Translations under genes and position numbers: made by a program
Notes under the pieces: generated by a model
The model's input: the letters and a program-made list of their open reading frames with translations, nothing else
What the model was told of the DNA's origin: nothing
Databases searched by the model: none
Shown here: positions 6,065 to 13,076 of the stretch, in pieces
How the letters are laid out: each line of letters opens with the position of its first letter
How positions within the stretch are numbered: the stretch's first letter is position 1
Assembly: GCA_019237595.1 (NCBI GenBank)
Contig: JAFAGU010000337.1
Span: forward strand, 1-13,546
DNA from: Betaproteobacteria bacterium
GTDB lineage: Bacteria > Pseudomonadota > Gammaproteobacteria > Burkholderiales > SG8-39
Direction: 5' to 3'
DNA: 13,546 nt

Positions 6065-6910
6065 TCAGGCCTCCTCGACCTCGAGGAGGCGCAGGACTTT
6101 ACCATCGCCGCATACGGCGAACCAATCGGCGCCCTCGCGGTACGGCCCGAGGGTTTTCGAAGGAGGTTGCTTGTTTTCTTCCAGGGATGTCCTATAGATT
6201 TTCATCGAACCGGCGAATGCGCCCGGGAAGGGAGGGGCGACCGCCCGGACGAGGTTGTGGATCTCGAGCGCGCTCTTCGACCAGTCGATGCGGCCGTCCT
6301 CCGGCGTGCGCCGCCCGAAGTAGCTGCCCTTTGAGGTGTCGTTAGGACGGGTTTCGATTTTTCCAGATATTAGTTTTTTTAGTGAACGACGAAGAACCGT
6401 TTCCGCCGCCTCGGTCATCTTCCGGAACACTTCGACCGCGGTCTCGTCCGGCCCGATGGGCACGGCTTCCTGGTCGACGATGCCGCCCGCGTCGGGCTTC
6501 TCGACCATCGCGTGGAGCGTCACGCCCGTCTCCTTCTCGCCGTGGAGGATCGCCCAGTTGAGCGGGGCTCGCCCGCGGTACTTCGGCAGGAGCGAGCCAT
6601 GCATGTTGTATGCGCCAAGCTTCGCCGTGCGCAGCACGGGCATCGGCAGCATGCTGCGGTAGTAGAAGGAGAAGATGAGGTCGGGCCGGAGGTTCTTGAG
6701 CTGCCCCTCTATTTCGGCGAGCGGCGGGTCGGCCAGGACCGGAAGATGCCGTTCCGTTGAAAAGTCGAAAAGGCTCGCATACCAGCGTCTTTCCGCGGGA
6801 TCGTCGCGGTGGGTGACGACGAGCGGCACGTCCACCCCGGCGTCGAGGAGCGCGCCGAGGCAGCGGACGCCTATCTCGCCGTAGCCGAAGACGACCGCTC
6901 GGGCTGCCAC
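6065..6910 (-). CDS. ArnA-type UDP-L-Ara4N formyltransferase, stand-alone
   Basis: 281 residues from GTG 6910. It transfers a formyl group from N10-formyltetrahydrofolate to UDP-Ara4N, the activation step before loading on the lipid carrier. The catalytic triad Asn102, His104 and Asp140 (YNMHGSLLP, EKPDAGG) falls at the same residue numbers as in E. coli ArnA. The formyltransferase loop LLPKYRGRAPLNWAI is intact. The C-terminal OB-like domain starts near residue 200. The gene overlaps the end of arnC by 40 bases, the longest overlap in the run; the start is supported by MAARAVVFGYGEIG aligning with the family N-terminus, but the ribosome site (AGAAGG, 10 bases away) is ordinary. Codons 176-184 are an unusual A/T-ending run that includes seven consecutive A. 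It is cytoplasmic. It forms a two-gene ArnA with the next gene. Confidence 0.94.
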   Translation of the reverse strand: MAARAVVFGYGEIGVRCLGALLDAGVDVPLVVTHRDDPAERRWYASLFDFSTERHLPVLADPPLAEIEGQLKNLRPDLIFSFYYRSMLPMPVLRTAKLGAYNMHGSLLPKYRGRAPLNWAILHGEKETGVTLHAMVEKPDAGGIVDQEAVPIGPDETAVEVFRKMTEAAETVLRRSLKKLISGKIETRPNDTSKGSYFGRRTPEDGRIDWSKSALEIHNLVRAVAPPFPGAFAGSMKIYRTSLEENKQPPSKTLGPYREGADWFAVCGDGKVLRLLEVEEA

Positions 6911-7851
6911 GCTTCGCCGGCCTTCTGCTCGAGGACCGCCTGGACGAGGTAGCGCGGGCGGTTGCGCACCTGCTGGTAGATGCGCCCGACGTACTCGCCC
7001 ACGAGCCCGAGGCCGAAGAGCAGGATGCCGGTGAGGAAGAACTGGAGGATGTCGCGGTCCCAGAAGGTCCGCAGCGCGTCGAGCGGCGCGCCCTCGAGGA
7101 TGCGCCGCGCCATGACGATCACGTAGAGCAGGACCGAGCCGACCGCGACCAGGATGCCGAAGAGCGAGAACATCTGCAGCGGCACGACCGAAAAGCCGGT
7201 CATGAGGTCGAAGTTCAGGCGGATGAGCCCGTAGAGCGAGTACTTCGAGGCGCCGGCCGCCCGCGCCTCGTGCGCGACTTCCACCTCGGCCGGGTTGCGC
7301 GCGAAGGTGTAGGCGAGTGCCGGGATGAAGGTGCTCACCTCTCCGCAGGCGTTGATCGCCTCGACGATGTCGCGGCTGTAGGCGCGCAGCATGCAGCCCT
7401 GGTCGGTCATGTGGATGCGCGTGATGCGGCTCCGGAGCGCGTTCATCGCCCGCGAGCCCCAGCGCCGGAACGGCGTGTCGTGCCGCTCGCTCCTCACGCC
7501 GCCGACGTAGTCGAAGCCCTCGTCCATCTTGGCGAGGAGCTTCGCGATCTCCTCGGGCGGGTTCTGCAGGTCCGCGTCCAGCGTCACGATGCGCTCGCCG
7601 CGGCTCTGCTCGAAGCCGGCGAGGATCGCCATGTGCTGCCCGAAGTTGCCGTTGAGGAGCACCACGCGGGTGACGTCGCGCCGGCGCGCGAACTGCTCGC
7701 GCAGGAGCGCAGCCGACCGGTCGCGGCTGCCGTCGTTGACGAAGATCACCTCGTAGGGCGCGCGCAGCGCGTCGAGCGCCGGGTAGAGCCGCGCGAAGAG
7801 GGCGGGGAGCCCTTCCTCCTCGTTGTAGACGGGGATGACGACCGAGAGCAT
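6871..7851 (-). CDS. arnC: ArnC: undecaprenyl-phosphate 4-deoxy-4-formamido-L-arabinose transferase
   Basis: A family 2 glycosyltransferase that moves Ara4FN from UDP to undecaprenyl phosphate on the inner face of the inner membrane. It has 326 residues from ATG 7851, or 327 from the directly preceding GTG 7854; E. coli ArnC has 322. Residue numbers here count from GTG. Motifs are SVVIPVYNEEEGLP (4-17), FVNDGS (38-43) and the DAD metal site (93-95) in TLDADLQNPP. Two C-terminal membrane segments lie near 225-248 and 268-291, typical of ArnC and dolichol-phosphate-mannose-synthase relatives. The arnB stop overlaps its start (TGATG or GTGA), so translation is coupled and no separate ribosome site is visible. 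It is followed by its metabolic partners. The related GtrB/DPM families were considered, but the full arn context decides. Confidence 0.95.
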   Translation of the reverse strand: MLSVVIPVYNEEEGLPALFARLYPALDALRAPYEVIFVNDGSRDRSAALLREQFARRRDVTRVVLLNGNFGQHMAILAGFEQSRGERIVTLDADLQNPPEEIAKLLAKMDEGFDYVGGVRSERHDTPFRRWGSRAMNALRSRITRIHMTDQGCMLRAYSRDIVEAINACGEVSTFIPALAYTFARNPAEVEVAHEARAAGASKYSLYGLIRLNFDLMTGFSVVPLQMFSLFGILVAVGSVLLYVIVMARRILEGAPLDALRTFWDRDILQFFLTGILLFGLGLVGEYVGRIYQQVRNRPRYLVQAVLEQKAGEAWQPERSSSATAR

Positions 7852-8954
7852 CACTTGAGGATCGCCCGCGCCGCTTCGCAGACGCGGTCCACGTCCCCGT
7901 CCTTCATGGCCGGGAAGAGCGGCAGCGTGGCGATCGCCCGGCCGATGCGCTCCGCGTTCGGGAACTGCCCTTCGCGCCAGCCGAGGGCGCGATACAGCGC
8001 GAAGAGATGCATGGCGGGGTAGTGTACCCCGACGCCGATGCCGGCCTCGCGCATGCGGGCGATGAACTTCGCCCTCGGCATGCGAGCCGGCAGCACCACC
8101 TGGAACATGTGCCAGTTCGAGTTCTCGAAATCTTCCGGCGGAAGCTCGCAGCCGAGCGATCGGTCCCAGCGAGCGAAGTAAAGTTTCGCCAGTCTCTTTC
8201 GTTGCTCAGTGAAGAATTTGAGAAAAGGAAGCTGACCCAGCCCAATCCTCGCCGCGACGTCGGTGAGGTTGGCCTTGCCGCCGAGCACGTCGACCTCCAT
8301 GCCGTCCTCGCCCGTGCGCACGACGCCCTGCAGCCGCAGCTTCTCCGCGAGCGGAATGTAGCTCTCGTCGGGCAGCACGAGCGCGCCGCCCTCCGCCGTG
8401 GTGATGTTCTTGTTGGCGTGGAAGCTGAACGAGACGAGGTCGCCGAAGGAGCCGATGAGCCGACCGCGCCAGCTTGCGCCGATCGATTGGGCCGCGTCTT
8501 CGATCACCCTGAGGGAAAACTTCTTCGAAAGAGCGTAAAGGCGATCGCGATCGACCGGAAGGCCGGCGAGATCGACCGGAATGATCGCCTTCGTCTTCTT
8601 CGTGACGGCCTTTTCGGCCAGGGCGAGATCGATGTTGCGCGTCGCCGGATCGACGTCCACGAAGACCGGCCGCGCGCCGACTTCCTGCACCACGTTCGCG
8701 GTGGCGACCCAGGAAAGCGGGGTGGTGATCACCTCGTCGCCCGGACCCATGCCCGCGAGCCGCAGCCCGATCTCGAGCGTGATGGTGCCGGAGGCGTAGG
8801 CGCGCACCGGCCGGCCGCCAAAGAGCTTCGAGAGCTCGGCCTCGAACGCCTTCACCTGCGGGCCGGACGTGATCCAGCCCGAGCGCAGGACCTCCGCGAC
8901 GCCGGCGATGGTCGCCTCGTCGATCGAGGGGCGCGTGAACGGCAGGAAGTCCAT
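7851..8954 (-). CDS. arnB: ArnB: UDP-4-amino-4-deoxy-L-arabinose--oxoglutarate aminotransferase
   Basis: 367 residues from ATG 8954. A PLP-dependent DegT/DnrJ/EryC1/StrS aminotransferase that converts UDP-4-keto-pentose to UDP-Ara4N using glutamate. The Schiff-base Lys is Lys182 in SFHANKNITTAEGG, close to the family consensus of E. coli ArnB. The PLP-ring Asp is Asp153 in IEDAAQS. The substrate-side motifs RSGWITSGP (24-32) and TTPLSWVATAN (77-87) are intact. Its start overlaps the stop of the SMR transporter by one base (TGATG), and its stop overlaps arnC. It is cytoplasmic. Similar aminotransferases serve other 4-amino sugars, but adjacency to arnC, arnA parts, arnD and arnT makes ArnB the best call. 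Confidence 0.95.
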   Translation of the reverse strand: MDFLPFTRPSIDEATIAGVAEVLRSGWITSGPQVKAFEAELSKLFGGRPVRAYASGTITLEIGLRLAGMGPGDEVITTPLSWVATANVVQEVGARPVFVDVDPATRNIDLALAEKAVTKKTKAIIPVDLAGLPVDRDRLYALSKKFSLRVIEDAAQSIGASWRGRLIGSFGDLVSFSFHANKNITTAEGGALVLPDESYIPLAEKLRLQGVVRTGEDGMEVDVLGGKANLTDVAARIGLGQLPFLKFFTEQRKRLAKLYFARWDRSLGCELPPEDFENSNWHMFQVVLPARMPRAKFIARMREAGIGVGVHYPAMHLFALYRALGWREGQFPNAERIGRAIATLPLFPAMKDGDVDRVCEAARAILK

Positions 8955-9292
8955 CAGGAGCGCGCGACGATGAGCACGCCCGCGATGATGACACCGATGC
9001 CTGCGAGCCGCATGGCGTTCAGCGCCTCGCCGAGGAGATAGTAGGCCGCGATGGCGTTCACGACGTAGCCGAGCGAGAGCATCGGGTACGCGATGCTCAC
9101 CGGGACCTTCGAGAGCCCGATCACCCAGACGACGACGCTCACGACGTAGCAGGCGAGCCCGCCGAGGATGTGCGGCTCGATGGCGAGCGCGAGCCCGAGC
9201 GGCTGAGCGTTGGTGCCGGCCTTGAGCAGGAGCTGCGCCCCCGCGTTGAGGAGCACGCCGGCGAAGAGGAATGCGAAGCTGGCAAGGGTCAT
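8954..9292 (-). CDS. ArnE/ArnF-like small multidrug resistance (SMR) family transporter
   Basis: 112 residues from ATG 9292, which has a GAGGA ribosome site 4 bases upstream and an ATGA overlap with the arnT stop. The frame is open further upstream, but only the part from 9292 looks like the family. Four membrane segments are visible (about 3-20, 33-56, 62-82 and 90-110), with the SMR-type stretch PVSIAYPMLSLGYV in segment three. In E. coli a heterodimer of ArnE (111) and ArnF (128) is proposed to flip undecaprenyl-phosphate-Ara4N across the inner membrane. Only one such gene is present here, so a homodimer is likely, or the partner is encoded elsewhere. The position between arnT and arnB supports the flippase role over drug efflux. 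Confidence 0.85.
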   Translation of the reverse strand: MTLASFAFLFAGVLLNAGAQLLLKAGTNAQPLGLALAIEPHILGGLACYVVSVVVWVIGLSKVPVSIAYPMLSLGYVVNAIAAYYLLGEALNAMRLAGIGVIIAGVLIVARS

Positions 9293-10881
9293 GGCTTCCT
9301 CACGATCGTGTAGCGCGAGCCCCGGGAGACGACTTGCATCGGCAGCCCGAGCTGCTTGCTGAGGGAATCGAACTTCTCGGAATCGAACACCGCGTAGGCC
9401 GTCCCGGTCTCGCTCCACGCCCTGGCGAAGCCGCCGAGGTCCGGGATGAATTTGCCGGGCTCCCAGGTGACCGGCTGCTCGAGCTCGTCCTTATAGGCAA
9501 CCATGGAGACCGTGCGGCGGAAGTACCAGGGCAGCGTATGGTCGTAGAAGTCGACGGCGAAGATCCTGGCGTCCTTCGGGATTTCGCCGAGCGAAGCGCG
9601 CTGCTCGGCGATGGAGAACTCGGGAGAGAGCGCGCGGTGGCCCGTGACGCAGAGGAGCGTGCAGCCAAAGCTCGCCATGGCAAGGAGCGCCACTGCCAAG
9701 AAGGTTTTCCTCTCGAAGGCGGCGATCCCCGCTCCCAGCGCGCCCGCGGCGAGGACGATGCCGCCCGCGGCGAGCGTGCGCGCGTACTCGTCCGCCCGCG
9801 AATGCATCGCCTCCGTCACGAACCTCTTCACGTCGGGCGCAAGTACGGCGAGTGTGATGCCCGCCGCCACGCCGAGCGCGGACTGAACGAGGAGCAGCAG
9901 GCGCGAGGGCGACGCCGCGAGCGTGCGTCCGACGAGGAGCGCGAGCGCCGGGAAGATCGGCAGGATGTACGCCGGAAGCTTGGAGCCGGAAACCGAGAAG
10001 AACAGGAACACGACCCCGACCCAGATCCAGAGGAAGAGGTTCGCGTCGAACGCTCCCGCGCTTCTCGAGGCGACATTCCTAAGGGAGGCGAAGAAGGACA
10101 GGAGCCAGGGCGCGAGCCCGAAGGCGAGGATCGGCAGGAAGTACCACGCCGGTTGGTAGCGGCCGTGCATCCGGGTCGTGAAGCGCTGGAAGTGCTCCTG
10201 CACGAAGAAGAAGTGCGCGAACTCGGCATTCGCCCTGGAAACGGCGATGAACCAGGGTGCGCAGATGACGAGGAAAAGGGCCCCGCCGGACACGATCTTC
10301 ATCTTTTGCAGGAGCGAAAAGTCCCTCTTGAGAAGCACGTACAGGCCGATCGCGCCGACCGGCAGCACGATGCCGATGAGGCCCTTGCTCAGCACGGCGA
10401 GCGCGCATGCGGCCCAGAAGAGGTAGTAGCGGCCCAGGGCGAAGGCGAGCACCGCGGCCGAGAGGAAGAACGCGAGCCCCATGTCGAGCGTGTCGATCTG
10501 CATGAGCATCACGTAGAGCGGGCAGCCCGCCAGGACGAGCGCGCCCATGACGCCTGCCTCGCCACCAAAAAGCCCTCTTCCGAAGTGATGGACGAGAAGC
10601 AGGGCGGCAATGCCGGCGAGCGCCGTCCAGAGGCGCGCGGCCCAGTCGTGCTCGCCGAAGAGCTCGAAGGCGATCGCCGTCGCCCAGTACTGGAGCGGCG
10701 GCTTCTCGAAATACTTGAGGCCGTTCAGCCGCGGCGTGGTCCAGTCGCCGCTCGCGACCATCTCGCGCGGGATCTCGGCGTAGCGGCTCTCGTCCGCCTT
10801 GTAGAGCGGCCGCAGGCCGAGGGTGCCGAGGGAAAGGACGACGAAGGCGAGGAGGAGGAGCCCCGCGGCCGCGCGGCTCAC
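9289..10881 (-). CDS. arnT: ArnT: lipid A Ara4N transferase (glycosyltransferase family 39/83-like)
   Basis: 530 residues from GTG 10881, a multi-pass inner-membrane enzyme that transfers Ara4N from undecaprenyl phosphate to lipid A phosphate on the periplasmic side. The start was chosen because GTGA overlaps the stop of the preceding gene and the N-terminus then begins with a membrane segment (7-24), as in known ArnT; the frame stays open to 10944 but those 21 residues are Arg/Pro-rich and unlike the family. The catalytic acidic pair Asp30-Glu31 lies in LYKADESRYAEIPREM. The next conserved segment is KYFEKPPLQYW (56-66). About ten or more hydrophobic segments follow, and roughly the last 100 residues form a soluble domain. 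Length is close to the usual 550. Other GT-C mannosyltransferases share the DE motif; the arn context decides. Confidence 0.93.
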   Translation of the reverse strand: MSRAAAGLLLLAFVVLSLGTLGLRPLYKADESRYAEIPREMVASGDWTTPRLNGLKYFEKPPLQYWATAIAFELFGEHDWAARLWTALAGIAALLLVHHFGRGLFGGEAGVMGALVLAGCPLYVMLMQIDTLDMGLAFFLSAAVLAFALGRYYLFWAACALAVLSKGLIGIVLPVGAIGLYVLLKRDFSLLQKMKIVSGGALFLVICAPWFIAVSRANAEFAHFFFVQEHFQRFTTRMHGRYQPAWYFLPILAFGLAPWLLSFFASLRNVASRSAGAFDANLFLWIWVGVVFLFFSVSGSKLPAYILPIFPALALLVGRTLAASPSRLLLLVQSALGVAAGITLAVLAPDVKRFVTEAMHSRADEYARTLAAGGIVLAAGALGAGIAAFERKTFLAVALLAMASFGCTLLCVTGHRALSPEFSIAEQRASLGEIPKDARIFAVDFYDHTLPWYFRRTVSMVAYKDELEQPVTWEPGKFIPDLGGFARAWSETGTAYAVFDSEKFDSLSKQLGLPMQVVSRGSRYTIVRKP

Positions 10882-11246
10882 CTGAACACCAGCGCGAGGG
10901 CCACCTTGCGCGCCTCGGCGACGAGGATGTTGTAGGTGCGGCACGCGGCCTTGAGATCCATGACCTCCACGCCGATGCCCGCGGCCGTGAGCGGGGCGGT
11001 GATCGACGGATGCGGAAAGCGCTGCCTGGGCCCTGTGCCGAGAATGACGATCTCGGGTTTCTCAGCCTTCAACGCTTCGAAGTCCTTCGCAATGAGGGCG
11101 TCGAAGGAGGCGACGGGCCACGAAAAAACTCGCTCCGGCGTGACCACGACGCTCGCCTGGTGGCGCTCGCCGTTCACGGCGACGTAGTCGTCGCCGTACG
11201 CGGTGATCACGTTGTACGAGCCGCGCGCGGCGGCGTGGAGTTTCAC
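10878..11246 (-). CDS. Mth938-like domain protein (DUF498/NDUFAF3-like)
   Basis: 122 residues from GTG 11246. The single domain is the Mth938/DUF498 fold, recognised from TPERVFSWPV near residues 36-45, PEIVILGTG near 64-72, and the C-terminal DLKAACRTYNILVAEARKVALAL. Eukaryotic relatives include the complex I assembly factor NDUFAF3 and AAMDC; no enzymatic activity is established for bacterial members. There are no signal or membrane segments. It is the first gene of the minus-strand arn run, and its stop overlaps the arnT GTG by 4 bases. Only 15 bases separate its start from the divergent alaC, and no Shine-Dalgarno is visible, so its mRNA may be leaderless. I associate DUF498 genes next to alaC with betaproteobacteria, so the arn genes may have been placed behind an older head gene. 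Function in this context is unknown. Confidence 0.88.
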   Translation of the reverse strand: MKLHAAARGSYNVITAYGDDYVAVNGERHQASVVVTPERVFSWPVASFDALIAKDFEALKAEKPEIVILGTGPRQRFPHPSITAPLTAAGIGVEVMDLKAACRTYNILVAEARKVALALVFR

Positions 11247-11270
11247 GCTACAATTTTAACAATGCGTGAA
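11242..11270. promoter_or_regulatory. Inverted repeat spanning both divergent start codons (candidate operator)
   Basis: TTCACGC (11242-11248) and GCGTGAA (11264-11270) are a perfect 7-bp inverted repeat around 15 A/T-rich bases. The left arm contains the GTG start of the DUF498-arn run (complement of 11244-11246) and the right arm lies within and just after the alaC ATG (11262-11264). Arm centres are 22 bp apart, about two helical turns, which suits a dimeric regulator. The site would cover both promoters. It is sequence-only evidence; no regulator is known. Confidence 0.4.
11249..11258. promoter_or_regulatory. Overlapping divergent -10 elements
   Basis: On the plus strand TACAAT (11249-11254) would set a start site at about 11261-11262, the alaC ATG itself. 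On the minus strand TAAAAT (complement of 11253-11258) would set a start at about 11246, the GTG of the DUF498 gene. Both would give leaderless mRNAs, in line with the absence of a Shine-Dalgarno for either gene. A minus-strand TTGAAA (11272-11277) is only 13 bases from its -10, and no good -35 is seen for the plus strand, so the calls are tentative. Confidence 0.35.
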
Positions 11271-12476
11271 TTTTCAAGGATTAAACGCCTCCCGCCGTAC
11301 GTCTTCAACATCACGAACGAGTTGAAGATGGCGGCTCGCCGGCGGGGCGAGGACATCATCGACCTGTCGATGGGCAACCCCGACGGGCCGACGCCGAAGC
11401 ACATTGTCGACAAGCTCGTCGAGGCGGCGCAGCGACAGGACACGCACGGCTATTCGGTCTCGAAGGGCATTCCGAGGCTCAGAAAAGCGATTTGCGACTG
11501 GTACCACCGCCGGTATGGCGTGCAGTTCGACATGGACGCCGAGGCCATCGTCACCATCGGCTCGAAGGAAGGCCTCGCGCACCTGATGCTCGCCTGCCTC
11601 GAGCGCGGCGACACGGTGCTCGTGCCGAACCCGTCGTACCCCATCCACATCTACGGCGCCATCATCGCCGGCGCGGACATCCGATCCGTGCGCATGACGC
11701 CCGGGGTGGATTTCTTCGCCGAGCTCGAGCGCGCCATCCGCGAGCTCACGCCCAAGCCGAAGATGCTCATCATCGGCTTCCCGTCGAACCCGACGGCGCA
11801 GTGCGTCGACTTGGCCTTCTTCGAAAAAGTCATCGCCGTCGCCAGGGAACACGACATCCTCGTCGTGCACGACCTGGCTTACGCCGATATCTGCTTCGAC
11901 GGCTACCAGGCGCCCTCGATCATGCAAGTTCCGGGCGCGCGCGATGTCGCGGTCGAGTTCTTCACGATGTCCAAGAGCTACAACATGGCCGGCTGGCGCA
12001 TCGGCTTCATGGTCGGCAACCGGGACCTAGTGCACGCGCTCGCGCGCATCAAGAGCTACCACGACTACGGCACGTTCGCGCCGATCCAGGTTGCTGCCAT
12101 CGTCGCGCTGGAGGGCCCGCAGGAGTGCGTTGCGCAGATCCGGAGCACGTACGAAAAAAGGCGCAACGTGATGGTGAAGGCGCTCCACGACGCCGGCTGG
12201 ATGGTGGAGAAGCCCAAGGCCTCGATGTACATCTGGGCGAAGATCCCCGAGTCCTACGCGAAGCTCGGCTCGATCGAGTTCTCCAAGAGGCTCCTTGCGG
12301 AGGCGAAGATCGCGGTGGCGCCGGGCATCGGCTTCGGCGACTACGGCGACGACCACGTGCGCATCGCGCTCATCGAGAACGAGCATCGGCTGCGCCAGGC
12401 CGCGCGCGGCGTGCGCGACATGTTCAGGAAGGACGGCGTGCAGCCCGGAGTCGTGCCGCTCCGCGGCGCGGCGTGA
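11262..12476 (+). CDS. alaC: Alanine transaminase, AlaC type
   Basis: 404 residues from ATG 11262. A fold-type I PLP aminotransferase that interconverts pyruvate/glutamate and alanine/2-oxoglutarate. The sequence follows E. coli AlaC closely: RLPPYVFNI (9-17), LSMGNPDG (35-42), and GSKEGLAH (100-107). The catalytic Lys is Lys238 in TMSKSYNMAGWR, and cofactor residues include Asn176 (PSNPTAQ), Asp204 and Tyr207 (HDLAYAD). The frame is open well upstream, into the antisense of the DUF498 gene, but the family N-terminus fits this ATG. There is no Shine-Dalgarno before it; see the divergent -10 elements. Its stop overlaps the GTG start of the GNAT gene (GTGA), so the two are coupled. In related bacteria the next gene is usually homoserine dehydrogenase. 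It is cytoplasmic. Identification is firm. Confidence 0.96.
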   Translation: MREFSRIKRLPPYVFNITNELKMAARRRGEDIIDLSMGNPDGPTPKHIVDKLVEAAQRQDTHGYSVSKGIPRLRKAICDWYHRRYGVQFDMDAEAIVTIGSKEGLAHLMLACLERGDTVLVPNPSYPIHIYGAIIAGADIRSVRMTPGVDFFAELERAIRELTPKPKMLIIGFPSNPTAQCVDLAFFEKVIAVAREHDILVVHDLAYADICFDGYQAPSIMQVPGARDVAVEFFTMSKSYNMAGWRIGFMVGNRDLVHALARIKSYHDYGTFAPIQVAAIVALEGPQECVAQIRSTYEKRRNVMVKALHDAGWMVEKPKASMYIWAKIPESYAKLGSIEFSKRLLAEAKIAVAPGIGFGDYGDDHVRIALIENEHRLRQAARGVRDMFRKDGVQPGVVPLRGAA

Positions 12477-13069
12477 TCAAGCCCGCGCCGGCCGTCCTCG
12501 AGGGGCACGGAGTCCGGCTCGAGCCGCTGGGACCGCAGCACGAGGCGGGCCTGAAGGCGGCCGCGGCCGACGGGAAGCTCTGGGAGCTCTTCTTCACGTC
12601 GGTCCCTGAGCCGGACAAGACCGGCTCCTATATTGATTTTGCTTTGAGTGAACAGCAGAAAGGGGCGATGCTCCCTTGGGCCGTGCTCGACCTGAAGAGC
12701 GGCTCGGTCGTCGGAACGACGCGCTACCACGACATTATTCCCGCCGCCGACCGGGTCGAGATCGGATGGACCTGGTACGCGCAGCGCTGCCAACGCAGCC
12801 ACGTCAACACCGCCTGCAAGCTGCTCCTCTTTCAGTACGGGTTCGAGACCGTCGGCTGCAAAGTGGTCGGCCTTCGCACGGACAACTTCAATTTCCGCTC
12901 GCAGAGGGCGATCGAGGCGCTCGGCGCAAAGAAAGACGGCGTCCTCCGCCATCATTGGCCGCGCCGCGACGGGAGCGTGCGCGACACGGTCATGTATAGC
13001 GTGCTCGCGCACGAATGGCCGGGCGTCAAGGCGCACCTGATGCTCCGCCTTGCGAGAAATTCCAAGTAG
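12473..13069 (+). CDS. GNAT family N-acetyltransferase (RimJ/RimL-like)
   Basis: 198 residues from GTG 12473, which overlaps the alaC stop by 4 bases. It belongs to the Acetyltransf_3-type GNAT proteins. The visible signature is VEIGWTWYA (strand 4), then the acetyl-CoA-binding helix region QRCQRSHVNTACKLLLFQYGFE, only the second half of which is strongly conserved, then VGLRTDNFNFRSQRAIEALGA and a C-terminal VMYSVLAHEWP. The substrate is unknown; relatives act on ribosomal protein N-termini, amino acids or small molecules. It is cytoplasmic. It sits between alaC and homoserine dehydrogenase, 7 bases before the latter. A short A/T-rich patch occurs at 12627-12660 (residues around YIDFALSEQQK). 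The fold call is firm; the role is open. Confidence 0.87.
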   Translation: MIKPAPAVLEGHGVRLEPLGPQHEAGLKAAAADGKLWELFFTSVPEPDKTGSYIDFALSEQQKGAMLPWAVLDLKSGSVVGTTRYHDIIPAADRVEIGWTWYAQRCQRSHVNTACKLLLFQYGFETVGCKVVGLRTDNFNFRSQRAIEALGAKKDGVLRHHWPRRDGSVRDTVMYSVLAHEWPGVKAHLMLRLARNSK

Positions 13070-13076
13070 TCCTCCG

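Noticed and set aside
4956..6197. A 413-residue plus-strand frame opposite the ArnA-type dehydrogenase
   Set aside because: Val/Asp/His/Arg-rich composition, no motif, and full overlap with a conserved enzyme on the other strand; it is a shadow frame.
9271..10935. A 554-residue open frame on the plus strand opposite arnT
   Set aside because: Its product is extremely rich in Arg, Glu, Gly and Asp with no fold-like pattern, and it is exactly antisense to a well-supported membrane protein. It is a GC-rich codon shadow.
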